From Pseudomonas anatoliensis (GTDB lineage Bacteria > Pseudomonadota > Gammaproteobacteria > Pseudomonadales > Pseudomonadaceae), in assembly GCF_017976235.1 (NCBI RefSeq), contig NZ_JACVHC010000004.1:636553-700552 (forward strand): DNA of 64,000 bases. Reading direction: 5' to 3'. A program made the position numbers and the translations under genes. Positions 9,073-17,632 of the stretch are shown piece after piece. Position 1 is the stretch's first letter. Every line of letters begins with the position of its first letter. The notes beneath the pieces are model-generated. The model was not told where the DNA came from, did no database searches, and saw nothing but the letters and a program-made list of their open reading frames with translations.

Positions 9073-11775
9073 ATGCCGCAGGTGGATCCCGAACTCTTCG
9101 ACCGTGGCCAGTTCCAGGCTGAGCTGGCCCTGAAAGCGAGCCCCATCGCCGCCTTCAAGAAGGCGATTCGCCAGGCCCGCGACGTGCTCGACGCACGTTT
9201 TCGCAGTGGTCGTGATATTCGGCGGCTGATCGAGGACCGTGCCTGGTTCGTCGACAATATCCTGCAAAAGGCCTGGGAGCAGTTCAACTGGAGCGAAGAC
9301 GCGGACATCGCGCTGGTCGCAGTCGGCGGCTACGGCCGGGGTGAATTGCACCCCTATTCCGACATCGATTTGCTGATCCTGCTGGACAGCGCCGATCACG
9401 AAGTTTTCCGCGATTCCATCGAGCGGTTTCTCACCTTGCTGTGGGACATCGGCCTGGAAGTCGGTCAGAGCGTTCGCTCGGTGGACGAGTGCGCGCAAGA
9501 GGCGCGCGCCGACCTGACCGTGGTCACCAACCTCATGGAAAGCCGCACCATCAGCGGCCCCGAACGTTTGCGCCAACGCATGCTCGACGTCACCAGCACT
9601 GCGCACATGTGGCCGGCCAAGGAATTTTTCCTGGCCAAACGCGCCGAGCAGAAGGCTCGTCACCACAAGTACAACGATACCGAATACAACCTGGAACCCA
9701 ACGTCAAAGGCTCGCCCGGTGGACTACGGGATATTCAGACGATTCTGTGGGTCGCCCGTCGTCAGTACGGCACGCTGAATTTACGTGCACTCGCTGGCGA
9801 AGGTTTTCTGGTGGAGAGCGAAAACGCGTTGCTCGCGTCCTCTCAGGAATTTCTCTGGAAGGTGCGCTACGCCCTGCACATGCTCGCCGGACGCTCCGAA
9901 GACCGTCTGCTGTTCGATCATCAGCGTTCGATTGCGACGCTGCTGGGGTTCGAAGGCGATGACGCCAAGCACAGCATCGAAAACTTCATGCAGCAGTATT
10001 ACCGGGTGGTCATGAGCATCGCCCAGCTCAGCGACCTGATCATCCAGCACTTCGAGGAAGTCATCCTCGCGCCGGAAGACGAAGCGCCGCCGCAGCCGAT
10101 CAATTCGCGCTTCCAGCTACATGACGGCTACATCGAAGCGCGCAACGACAATGTGTTCCGCCGCACCCCGTTCGCCATGCTCGAGATATTCGTGCTGATG
10201 GCCCAGCAGCCGGAAATCAAAGGCGTGCGCGCCGACACCATCCGCCTGCTGCGCGAGCATCGTCACCTGATCGACGACGATTTCCGCAACGACATCCGCA
10301 ACACCAGCCTGTTTATCGAGCTGTTCAAATGCAAGATCGGCATCCATCGCAATCTGCGACGGATGAACCGTTACGGCATTCTCGGGCGCTATCTGCCGGA
10401 GTTCGGTTTTATCGTCGGGCAGATGCAGCACGACCTGTTCCACATTTATACGGTCGATGCGCACACGCTGAACCTGATCAAACACCTGCGTAAGTTGCAG
10501 TACACCCAGGTGTCGGAAAAATTCCCGCTGGCCAGCAAGCTCATGGCCAAGCTGCCGAAACCCGAGCTGATTTATCTCGCCGGCCTGTATCACGACATCG
10601 GCAAGGGCCGGCATGGCGATCACTCGGAGATCGGCGCGATAGATGCCGAGGCGTTCTGCCAGCGCCATCAGTTGCCGGTGTGGGATAGCCGCCTGATCGT
10701 CTGGCTGGTGCAGAACCACCTGGTGATGTCGACCACCGCTCAGCGCAAGGATTTGTCGGACCCGCAGGTAATCCACGATTTCGCGCAGGCGGTCGGTGAT
10801 GAAACCCGCCTCGACTATCTGTACGTGCTGACCGTGGCTGACATCAACGCTACCAACCCGACGCTGTGGAACTCGTGGCGCGCCAGTCTGTTGCGCCAGC
10901 TCTACACCGAAACCAAGCGGGCCTTGCGTCGCGGCCTGGAGAACCCGGTGGATCGCGAAGAGCAGATCCGCCAGACCCAGAGTGCGGCACTCGACATCCT
11001 CGTGCGCGGCGGCACTGATCCGGACGACGTCGAACAATTGTGGGCGCAACTGGGCGACGACTATTTTCTGCGCCACACCGCCGGCGACGTGGCCTGGCAC
11101 AGCGATGCGATCCTCCAGCAACCCGTCGATGGCGGGCCGTTGGTGTTGATCAAGGAAACCACCCAGCGCGAGTTCGAGGGCGGCACACAGATCTTCATTT
11201 ATGCGCCGGACCAGCACGACTTCTTCGCGGTGACCGTGGCGGCAATGGATCAGCTCAACCTGAACATTCACGACGCCCGGGTTATCACCTCGAGCAGCCA
11301 GTTCACCCTCGACACCTACATCGTGCTCGACAACGATGGCGAATCCATCGGCGACAACCCTGTGCGGATCAAGCAGATCCGCGACGGTTTGACCGACGCT
11401 CTGCGCAATCCGGACGACTACCCGACGATCATTCAGCGCCGGGTGCCGCGCCAGCTCAAGCATTTCGCGTTCGCGCCGCAGGTCACTATCCACAACGACG
11501 CGCAACGTCCGGTCACCGTGCTGGAATTGACCGCACCTGACCGACCGGGTCTGCTGGCGCGGATCGGCGGAATCTTTCTGGAGTTCGACCTGTCGCTGCA
11601 AAACGCCAAGATTGCAACATTGGGCGAACGAGTGGAGGACGTGTTCTTTATTACTGATGCGAAAAATCAGCCTTTGTCCGATCCGCTGCTGTGCAGCCGT
11701 TTGCAGGATGCGATTGTCGAGCAGTTGAGCGTCAGCCACGAACCCGATATCAATCTTTCGCGTATCAGTATTTGA
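9073..11775 (+). CDS. glnD: Bifunctional PII uridylyltransferase / uridylyl-removing enzyme
   Basis: Sensor of glutamine that uridylylates or deuridylylates PII (GlnK/GlnB) and so sets glutamine synthetase activity and NtrBC signalling. It has 900 residues. Domains in order: nucleotidyltransferase with GGYGRGELHPYSDIDLLIL at 85-103, a helical region, an HD hydrolase with YHDIGKGRHGDHSE near 505 for UMP removal, and two C-terminal ACT domains (EFEGGTQIFIYAPD and TVLELTAPDRPGLLARIGG) that bind glutamine. All catalytic motifs are intact. An AGAAGGAAAG ribosome-binding site precedes the ATG. Located between map and dapC. Confidence 0.97.
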   Translation: MPQVDPELFDRGQFQAELALKASPIAAFKKAIRQARDVLDARFRSGRDIRRLIEDRAWFVDNILQKAWEQFNWSEDADIALVAVGGYGRGELHPYSDIDLLILLDSADHEVFRDSIERFLTLLWDIGLEVGQSVRSVDECAQEARADLTVVTNLMESRTISGPERLRQRMLDVTSTAHMWPAKEFFLAKRAEQKARHHKYNDTEYNLEPNVKGSPGGLRDIQTILWVARRQYGTLNLRALAGEGFLVESENALLASSQEFLWKVRYALHMLAGRSEDRLLFDHQRSIATLLGFEGDDAKHSIENFMQQYYRVVMSIAQLSDLIIQHFEEVILAPEDEAPPQPINSRFQLHDGYIEARNDNVFRRTPFAMLEIFVLMAQQPEIKGVRADTIRLLREHRHLIDDDFRNDIRNTSLFIELFKCKIGIHRNLRRMNRYGILGRYLPEFGFIVGQMQHDLFHIYTVDAHTLNLIKHLRKLQYTQVSEKFPLASKLMAKLPKPELIYLAGLYHDIGKGRHGDHSEIGAIDAEAFCQRHQLPVWDSRLIVWLVQNHLVMSTTAQRKDLSDPQVIHDFAQAVGDETRLDYLYVLTVADINATNPTLWNSWRASLLRQLYTETKRALRRGLENPVDREEQIRQTQSAALDILVRGGTDPDDVEQLWAQLGDDYFLRHTAGDVAWHSDAILQQPVDGGPLVLIKETTQREFEGGTQIFIYAPDQHDFFAVTVAAMDQLNLNIHDARVITSSSQFTLDTYIVLDNDGESIGDNPVRIKQIRDGLTDALRNPDDYPTIIQRRVPRQLKHFAFAPQVTIHNDAQRPVTVLELTAPDRPGLLARIGGIFLEFDLSLQNAKIATLGERVEDVFFITDAKNQPLSDPLLCSRLQDAIVEQLSVSHEPDINLSRISI

Positions 11776-11825
11776 TTTGAATTAACCATTTCCCCGGTAG
11801 ACACAGACGTATGTGACGGTTTTTC

Positions 11826-11956
11826 TGTGGCGAGGGGATTTACCCCCGATGGGTCGCGAAGCGTCCCCAAATCAGCCATCACGGTGTACCACGTACTCCG
11901 CATTCAATGATTTGCGACTGCTGCGCAGCCGATCGGGGATAAATCCCCTCACCACA
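11826..11956. repeat. Long inverted repeat pair of the GGGGATTTATCCCC family
   Basis: TGTGGCGAGGGGATTTACCC at the left pairs with a diverged complement ending CCCCTCACCACA at the right. The two arms enclose about 75 bp between glnD and dapC. A second copy of the same family lies at 19256-19374. It is a REP-like doublet, distinct from the CTGCGATC and GCTCGCGA families elsewhere in the window. Confidence 0.8.
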
Positions 11957-11999
11957 TATCTCTAATTACAGACCTCTCCCCACATTGAACGAGGCCCGC

Positions 12000-13199
12000 A
12001 TGAACAACGCTCTGAACCAGCTCCAGCCCTACCCGTTCGAGAAGCTCCGCGCCCTGCTCGGCACCGTGACCCCGACCCCGGACAAGCGCCCGATCGCGCT
12101 GTCCATCGGTGAGCCGAAACACCGTTCGCCAGGCTTCGTCGCCGAAACGCTGGCCAACAGCCTGGATCAGATGGCGGTGTATCCAACCACGCTCGGCATC
12201 CCGGCCCTGCGCGAAGCCATCGCCGGCTGGTGCGAACGCCGCTTCGGCGTCCCGAGCGGCTGGATCGACCCGGCGCGCAACGTGCTACCGGTCAATGGCA
12301 CCCGTGAAGCGTTGTTCGCCTTCACCCAGACTGTGGTCAACCGTGGCGACGACGCGCTTGTAGTCAGCCCGAACCCGTTCTATCAGATCTACGAAGGCGC
12401 GGCGTTCCTGGCCGGCGCCAAACCGCATTACCTGCCGTGCCTGGACGATAACGGTTTCAATCCGGATTTCGACGCTGTTTCAGCGGACATCTGGAAGCGT
12501 TGCCAGATTCTGTTCCTGTGCTCGCCGGGCAACCCGACCGGTGCGCTGATTCCGGTCGACACCCTGAAAAAACTCATCGCCCTGGCGGATGAACACGACT
12601 TCGTGATCGCCGCCGACGAGTGCTACAGCGAACTGTACTTCGACGAGCAGACCCCGCCGCCAGGCCTGCTCAGCGCGTGCGTGGAACTGGGTCGCAAGGA
12701 TTTCAAACGTTGCGTGGTGTTCCATAGCCTGTCCAAGCGCTCGAACCTGCCCGGCTTGCGTTCCGGCTTCGTCGCCGGCGATGCCGAGATCCTCAAGGGC
12801 TTCCTGCTGTATCGCACCTATCACGGCTGCGCGATGCCGGTTCAGACCCAACTGGCCAGCGTTGCCGCGTGGAATGACGAAGAGCATGTACGCGCCAACC
12901 GCACCTTGTACCGCGAGAAGTTCGACGCGGTACTGGAAATCCTCAGTCCGGTGATGGATGTGCAGCGTCCAGATGGCAGCTTTTATTTGTGGCCAAACGT
13001 GAAAGGTGACGACGCGGCGTTCTGCCGGGATCTGTTTGCCGAAGAACATGTGACCGTAGTGCCGGGCTCGTATCTGTCGCGCGATGTCGATGGCGTCAAT
13101 CCGGGCGCCGGCCGCGTTCGAATGGCGCTGGTAGCGCCTTTGGCGGAGTGTGTTGAAGCCGCCGAACGGATTCGCGCCTTTATTACTCGTCAACAGTAA
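12000..13199 (+). CDS. dapC: N-succinyldiaminopimelate aminotransferase
   Basis: PLP enzyme of the succinylase branch of lysine/meso-DAP synthesis, acting between DapD (16463) and DapE (23214), both in this window. It has 399 residues. It begins MNNALNQLQPYPFEKLRALL and carries the class-I aminotransferase motifs SPGNPTG (175-181) and HSLSKRSN with the PLP lysine at about K246. The ATG at 12000 is preferred to 11985 because the family starts with MN-ALNQLQPYPF. The gene follows a repeat pair and probably has its own promoter. ArgD can do the same reaction in some bacteria, but this lineage matches DapC. Confidence 0.92.
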   Translation: MNNALNQLQPYPFEKLRALLGTVTPTPDKRPIALSIGEPKHRSPGFVAETLANSLDQMAVYPTTLGIPALREAIAGWCERRFGVPSGWIDPARNVLPVNGTREALFAFTQTVVNRGDDALVVSPNPFYQIYEGAAFLAGAKPHYLPCLDDNGFNPDFDAVSADIWKRCQILFLCSPGNPTGALIPVDTLKKLIALADEHDFVIAADECYSELYFDEQTPPPGLLSACVELGRKDFKRCVVFHSLSKRSNLPGLRSGFVAGDAEILKGFLLYRTYHGCAMPVQTQLASVAAWNDEEHVRANRTLYREKFDAVLEILSPVMDVQRPDGSFYLWPNVKGDDAAFCRDLFAEEHVTVVPGSYLSRDVDGVNPGAGRVRMALVAPLAECVEAAERIRAFITRQQ

Positions 13200-13207
13200 G
13201 CATGAAG

Positions 13208-13234
13208 GTCCGCGCCAGGCAACCTGGCGCGGAC
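13208..13234 (+). terminator. Hairpin after dapC
   Basis: A perfect 12-bp stem (GTCCGCGCCAGG and complement) with a CAA loop, 8 bp past the dapC stop. No U-run follows, so it may be a transcript-end stabiliser. The next 200 bp up to 13445 are A/T-rich and show no recognisable feature. Confidence 0.5.
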
Positions 13235-13445
13235 ATTGATCCAGCGTGCTACAGCCACCTACGACGAACACGCCTATAACTTGCCTGCCAATACATCACG
13301 ACTCCCTTCAAACACCCCACCGCCACAAATCCAGTCAAAACGAATGTTCACAGCATAAAGTTACAACATCCGCCCCCTGATACCTTTCAAATACATTAAC
13401 TTCATTGCCCTGCCACACTGCCGCAAACACTCAGACCCAACACGG

Positions 13446-14156
13446 ATGTTGATCATGCACTATGTAAAACAATTAACGACGCCATCGACTCAGGAACAGA
13501 ATACCGCCGCGATATCCGAAGGACGGCCCAAACGCTCAGTGGCATCCAGCAAGTTATGGGAAAACGCCAGCACCCTGAAAATATCGTTTATGCCAGAGGT
13601 GCCCAATGAACTCAGATATCGTATAGAGCGTGTCATTCGGCAATGGGAGCCTTTTATCAGCCTTGCGATAGAACTCGTGGATGATGGCGAAGGTGACATT
13701 CGCATTGCAGTCGGCAGTAAACAAAGCGAGTCAATGGTTGGTACCGACGCACTCCGCGCGGATAAAAAAACAGCGACTCTGAAAATCGCTGTCAAGCCGG
13801 ACGATTCAGACTTTGATCGAACAATGCTTCATGAGTTTGGCCATGCATTAGGTTTCCAGCATGCCCACTTGCATCCCGAAGCCAATATTCAATGGAACAA
13901 ACCCGCGATCTACAAGTATTTCACCGAGAGCCATGGATGGAGTAACAAGGACGTTGATCGCAATCTGTTTTATATCAACGAATGGATGATTATTTATGGC
14001 ACCTACGATAAAGATTCGATCATGCATTACCAGATCGCCAGTTTCATGACTCGAAACAATTGGGAAACAGGGATCAACCAGACGCTCAGCGAAGGCGACA
14101 AGGCCTTCGCCAGAGCGATTTATCCACCTATCGATTACGGTGACCTGTCTATTTGA
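13446..14156 (+). CDS. Metzincin-type zinc metalloprotease (astacin/matrixin-like)
   Basis: Product of 236 residues with the metzincin zinc motif HEFGHALGFQH at 129-139 (HExxHxxGxxH) followed by AHLHPE. The Met-turn SIMHY is at 191-195, as in astacins. The upstream part (about 43-115) reads like the N-terminal subdomain of a ZnMc fold. No signal peptide, propeptide or membrane segment is visible, so export by an ordinary Sec route is not expected. The gene is visibly more A/T-rich than its neighbours and fills the slot between dapC and the antiporter, suggesting acquisition. Its 3' end overlaps the convergent antiporter gene by 8 bp. Start may be 13446 or the ATG at 13455. Substrate unknown. 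Confidence 0.8.
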   Translation: MLIMHYVKQLTTPSTQEQNTAAISEGRPKRSVASSKLWENASTLKISFMPEVPNELRYRIERVIRQWEPFISLAIELVDDGEGDIRIAVGSKQSESMVGTDALRADKKTATLKIAVKPDDSDFDRTMLHEFGHALGFQHAHLHPEANIQWNKPAIYKYFTESHGWSNKDVDRNLFYINEWMIIYGTYDKDSIMHYQIASFMTRNNWETGINQTLSEGDKAFARAIYPPIDYGDLSI

Positions 14157-15780
14157 CTTGTCCTAGGTTGGCCTCACTCAGGTCGAGCTCCCCCAGCACT
14201 TCCCTGAGCACATCATCACCAATCTGATGTTGTCGGCTGAGGCTATACAACTCCAGGCGTTGCGCGCGCAGCGCCTTGAGACGTAAACGGCGCTCCAGCA
14301 GATCCATCTGGAATGCCAGCGCCTGGGCTTCGGCGGAGTCGTTGAACACATCCAGCTGATGACGATACTCGGACATGATGCGCGCCTTGAGTTCCGCCGC
14401 CAGTGCTGCCTGCGCGGCGTCCTGCGGGGCAAGCTCTTCGGTTTCCAGCGAGTGAATGGCCGCCTCGGCGGTCTTGCGCCAGGCATCACGAACTTCCTGC
14501 CGGCGCTTGTCGTCCGGGCTCTTCTGGATGCCGCGCAGCAACAGTGGCAGTGCGATGCACGCCGAGACCAGCGAAAGCAAAATCACCCCCGCGGCGATAA
14601 AAATCAGCAGATCACGCTCGGGGAACGCATCCGCTCCCATCAGCATCGGCACCGACATCACACCCGCCAGCGTCACCGCCCCGCGCACTCCGCCAACCGT
14701 CAGCAGCCAGCAGGATCGCGCAGTTGGCACTTGCGTCAGAGCACCTTTGCCGCGCAGACGCCGCAACAACACCGACAGGCGCCAAATGCTCTGCACCCAG
14801 ATGAACCGCAGCACCACCAGCGCGAGGAATATCGCCACCACGTCGAGGCAGCGGTAAAACAGCGTCGGCCAGAGTGTCGATTCATGGCTGACCACGGCCT
14901 TGATGATGTCGGGCAGTTGCAGGCCCAGAAGCAGGAAGATCAGACCGTTAAAGGCAAACTCCAGCAGCGACCAGACGCTGCGATTGAGCAGTCGAGTGCT
15001 GGTCTGGCGCGGCAGCAGGTCGAGCCAGCTCTGCATCATCCCCGCCGCCACCGCGGAGAGAATGCCCGAGGCGCCAAGGCGTTCGGCCAACACATAAGCC
15101 GCAAACGGCAGCAGCAACATGAAGACGACGTGGGTCGCGGGATCATCCCACCCGCGAGTGATCATCCACGACCGCAAACGCCCGACCAGCCAACTCAGCG
15201 CCACACCGACGGCCAGGCCGCCGACCGCCACCAATACGAATGTCAAACTGGCGGTGGCCAGCGAGAACACGCCCGTCACCGCAGCGGCCAAAGCAAACTT
15301 GAACGTCACCAGACCCGACGCATCGTTCATCAGTGCTTCGCCCTGAAGCATGTGCATCAGCGGCGTCGGCAGGCGATTTTGCGAAATCGCCGAAACAGCC
15401 ACCGCGTCCGTTGGCGACAACACGGCAGCCAACGCGAATGCCACCGGCAGCGGAATTGTCGGCAATAACCAATGAATGAAGTACCCGGCTCCAACCACCG
15501 TAAACAGCACCAGCCCGACGGCCAATGTCAGGATCGGGCCACGCAGGTGCCAGAGTTCGCGTTTGGGCATGCGCCAACCGTCGGAGAACAGCAGCGGCGG
15601 CAGGAACAGAAACAGGAATAGTTCGGGATCCAGCGCCACGTGCAAACCGAGGGTCGGCCAGGCCAGCAAGGCGCCAGCGGCAATTTGCACAAGAGGCAGC
15701 GGCAGCGGGATGACCCGTCCGACCAGACGCGAGACGCTGACGAGCATCAGCAGGATCAGGACGGTGTAAGCGGTTTGCAT
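14149..15780 (-). CDS. Na+/H+ antiporter, CPA1 (NhaP-like) family
   Basis: Inner-membrane cation/proton antiporter of 543 residues. The first ~410 residues are a chain of hydrophobic helices with conserved CPA1 motifs, including SPTDAVAV and GEALMNDASGLV, where the Asp residues form the ion site. The last ~130 residues are a soluble, Ala/Arg/Glu-rich helical tail that probably regulates activity. Role: pH and sodium homeostasis. Ion preference (Na+ or K+) cannot be read from sequence. It is convergent with the metzincin gene; the PAO1 neighbour in this slot is also an antiporter, so this gene is core and the metzincin is the extra one. Confidence 0.88.
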   Translation of the reverse strand: MQTAYTVLILLMLVSVSRLVGRVIPLPLPLVQIAAGALLAWPTLGLHVALDPELFLFLFLPPLLFSDGWRMPKRELWHLRGPILTLAVGLVLFTVVGAGYFIHWLLPTIPLPVAFALAAVLSPTDAVAVSAISQNRLPTPLMHMLQGEALMNDASGLVTFKFALAAAVTGVFSLATASLTFVLVAVGGLAVGVALSWLVGRLRSWMITRGWDDPATHVVFMLLLPFAAYVLAERLGASGILSAVAAGMMQSWLDLLPRQTSTRLLNRSVWSLLEFAFNGLIFLLLGLQLPDIIKAVVSHESTLWPTLFYRCLDVVAIFLALVVLRFIWVQSIWRLSVLLRRLRGKGALTQVPTARSCWLLTVGGVRGAVTLAGVMSVPMLMGADAFPERDLLIFIAAGVILLSLVSACIALPLLLRGIQKSPDDKRRQEVRDAWRKTAEAAIHSLETEELAPQDAAQAALAAELKARIMSEYRHQLDVFNDSAEAQALAFQMDLLERRLRLKALRAQRLELYSLSRQHQIGDDVLREVLGELDLSEANLGQVK

Positions 15781-15881
15781 AAATCAGAATCTCGGACAAT
15801 CGACAGCGTTGAACTGCCATATTAGCCGTTTAGGCTGCGCCTGACCGTTGCACCTATGTCGCACGCCGACACTGATCCCCG

Positions 15882-15968
15882 TGTAGGAGCTGCGGCACGC
15901 TGCGATCTTTTGATGTTTAAAAACAGAATCAAAAGATCGCAGCCTCGTTTCACTCGACAGCTCCTACA
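15882..15968. repeat. REP doublet, CTGCGATC family (diverged)
   Basis: TGTAGGAGCTGCGGCACGCT at the left, CAGCTCCTACA at the right, with ATCAAAAGATCGCAGCC in the inner arm. It is imperfect compared with other copies. It lies between the divergent antiporter and ArsC-like genes. Confidence 0.8.
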
Positions 15969-16068
15969 GGGTTTTGTGGTGGCAGATAAACCTCGGCGCC
16001 GCGAAACCGTTTGGTCATGGCATAATCCGACACCGTTTTTTTCCAGCACCTGTAAAGGGGGCAATTCC

Positions 16069-16431
16069 TTGACCGTTTCAAGTAAAACGTTGCACCTTTT
16101 CGGCATCAAAGCCTGCGACACCATGAAAAAGGCGCGCACCTGGCTTGATGAACACGCTGTCGCCTATGACTTTCACGATTACAAGACCGCCGGTATCGAC
16201 CGCGAACACCTGACCCAATGGTGTGACGAGCACGGCTGGCAAACGGTGTTGAACCGCGCAGGCACGACCTTTCGCAAACTCGACGACGAACGTAAAGCCG
16301 ATCTCGACCAAGCAAAAGCCATCGAACTGATGCTCGCCCAACCCTCGATGATCAAGCGCCCGGTGCTCGATCTCGGTGACCGAACCCTGATTGGCTTCAA
16401 GCCAGATATCTACGCGGCCGCTCTGAAGTAA
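16069..16431 (+). CDS. ArsC/Spx-family reductase (YffB-like), TTG start
   Basis: Thioredoxin-fold protein of 120 residues, similar in length to E. coli YffB. It begins after the start LTVSSKTLHLFGIKACDTMKKA, with the single redox Cys in KACDT. The KRPVLDLGD segment near the C-terminus is typical of the ArsC/Spx fold. The start is taken as TTG at 16069 because an AAAGGGGG ribosome-binding site sits 7 bp upstream. The longer open frame from 15856 runs back through a REP element. It is 31 bp upstream of dapD, a neighbourhood shared with E. coli yffB-dapE. True arsenate reduction is unlikely; function is not established. Confidence 0.82.
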   Translation: MTVSSKTLHLFGIKACDTMKKARTWLDEHAVAYDFHDYKTAGIDREHLTQWCDEHGWQTVLNRAGTTFRKLDDERKADLDQAKAIELMLAQPSMIKRPVLDLGDRTLIGFKPDIYAAALK

Positions 16432-16462
16432 GCAGCCCGTCACTCTTTGTAGAGGTATTCAC

Positions 16463-17497
16463 ATGTCCAACTCTCTGTTCAGCATCGCCTTCGGTGTCGG
16501 CACGCAAAACCGCCAGGGCGCCTGGCTCGAAGTGTTTTACGCGCAGCCACTGCTTAATCCTTCGGCCGAACTGGTCGCTGCTGTTGCACCGATCCTCGGT
16601 TACACCGAAGGCAATCAGGCCATCACCTTCACCACCGCACAGGCTGCGCAACTGGCTGAAGCGGTCAAAGGCATCGACGCCGTTCAGGGCAAACTGCTGA
16701 CCCGTCTGGCCGAGAGCCACAAGCCGCTGGTCGCCACTTTGCTGGCCGAAGACGCGCAACTGACTTCCACGCCTGAGGCGTACCTGAAGCTGCACCTGTT
16801 GTCCCACCGTCTGGTCAAGCCGCACGGCGTGAGCCTGGCCGGGATCTTCCCGCTGCTGCCGAACGTAGCGTGGACCAGCCAAGGCGCTGTCGACCTGAGC
16901 GAACTGGCCGAAATGCAACTTGAGGCGCGTCTGCGTGGCGAGTTGCTGGAAGTGTTCTCGGTGGACAAGTTCCCGAAAATGACCGACTACGTCGTACCGG
17001 CCGGCGTGCGTATCGCTGACGCCGCGCGTCTGCGTCTGGGCGCTTACGTGGGCGAAGGCACCACCGTGATGCACGAAGGTTTCATCAACTTCAACGCCGG
17101 CACCGAAGGCCCGGGCATGATCGAAGGCCGCGTGTCGGCTGGCGTCTTCGTCGGCAAGGGTTCGGACCTGGGCGGCGGTTGCTCGACCATGGGCACCCTG
17201 TCGGGCGGCGGCAACATCGTGATCAAGGTTGGCGAAGGCTGCCTGATCGGCGCCAACGCCGGTATCGGTATTCCGTTGGGCGACCGCAACACCGTCGAGT
17301 CGGGCCTGTACGTGACCGCCGGCACCAAAGTCGCGCTGCTGGACGAGCACAACAACCTGGTCAAGGTTGTGAAAGCACGCGAACTGGCCGGCCAGACCGA
17401 CCTGCTGTTCCGTCGCAATTCGGAAACCGGTGCCGTGGAATGCAAAACCCACAAATCGGCGATCGAGCTGAACGAAGCGCTGCACGCTCACAACTAA
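16463..17497 (+). CDS. dapD: Tetrahydrodipicolinate N-succinyltransferase
   Basis: Transfers succinyl from succinyl-CoA to tetrahydrodipicolinate, the first step of the succinylase route to DAP and lysine. It has 344 residues, the longer Pseudomonas/actinobacterial type. A left-handed beta-helix of hexapeptide repeats runs from about residue 170 to 300, with GRVSAGVFVGKGSDLGGGCS and IGANAGIGIPLGDRN. Its AGAGGT ribosome-binding site is good. It is likely co-transcribed with the ArsC-like gene upstream. Confidence 0.95.
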   Translation: MSNSLFSIAFGVGTQNRQGAWLEVFYAQPLLNPSAELVAAVAPILGYTEGNQAITFTTAQAAQLAEAVKGIDAVQGKLLTRLAESHKPLVATLLAEDAQLTSTPEAYLKLHLLSHRLVKPHGVSLAGIFPLLPNVAWTSQGAVDLSELAEMQLEARLRGELLEVFSVDKFPKMTDYVVPAGVRIADAARLRLGAYVGEGTTVMHEGFINFNAGTEGPGMIEGRVSAGVFVGKGSDLGGGCSTMGTLSGGGNIVIKVGEGCLIGANAGIGIPLGDRNTVESGLYVTAGTKVALLDEHNNLVKVVKARELAGQTDLLFRRNSETGAVECKTHKSAIELNEALHAHN

Positions 17498-17513
17498 GCG
17501 TCAGACGATCCAT

Positions 17514-17585
17514 TGTAGGAGTGAGCCTGCTCGCGATGCTTTTAGCGCCCTCACAGACGCCATCGCGAGCAGGCTCACTCCTACA
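17514..17585. repeat. REP doublet, GCTCGCGA family
   Basis: TGTAGGAGTGAGCCTGCTCG at the left and its exact complement at the right, ending CACTCCTACA, enclose a short spacer between dapD and csdA. On transcription it would form one long hairpin. Confidence 0.92.
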
Positions 17586-17632
17586 GGGTCTGGCGTACAT
17601 CCCGCCCCTCTTCACCAGGGCTAAAAACTGTG

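Noticed and set aside
15856..16068. N-terminal extension of the ArsC-like protein.
   Set aside because: Runs through a REP doublet; a strong ribosome-binding site sits before the TTG at 16069.
16069..16431. Arsenic resistance (ars) function for the ArsC-like gene.
   Set aside because: No arsR, arsB or arsH nearby; motif and neighbourhood fit the YffB group of unknown function.
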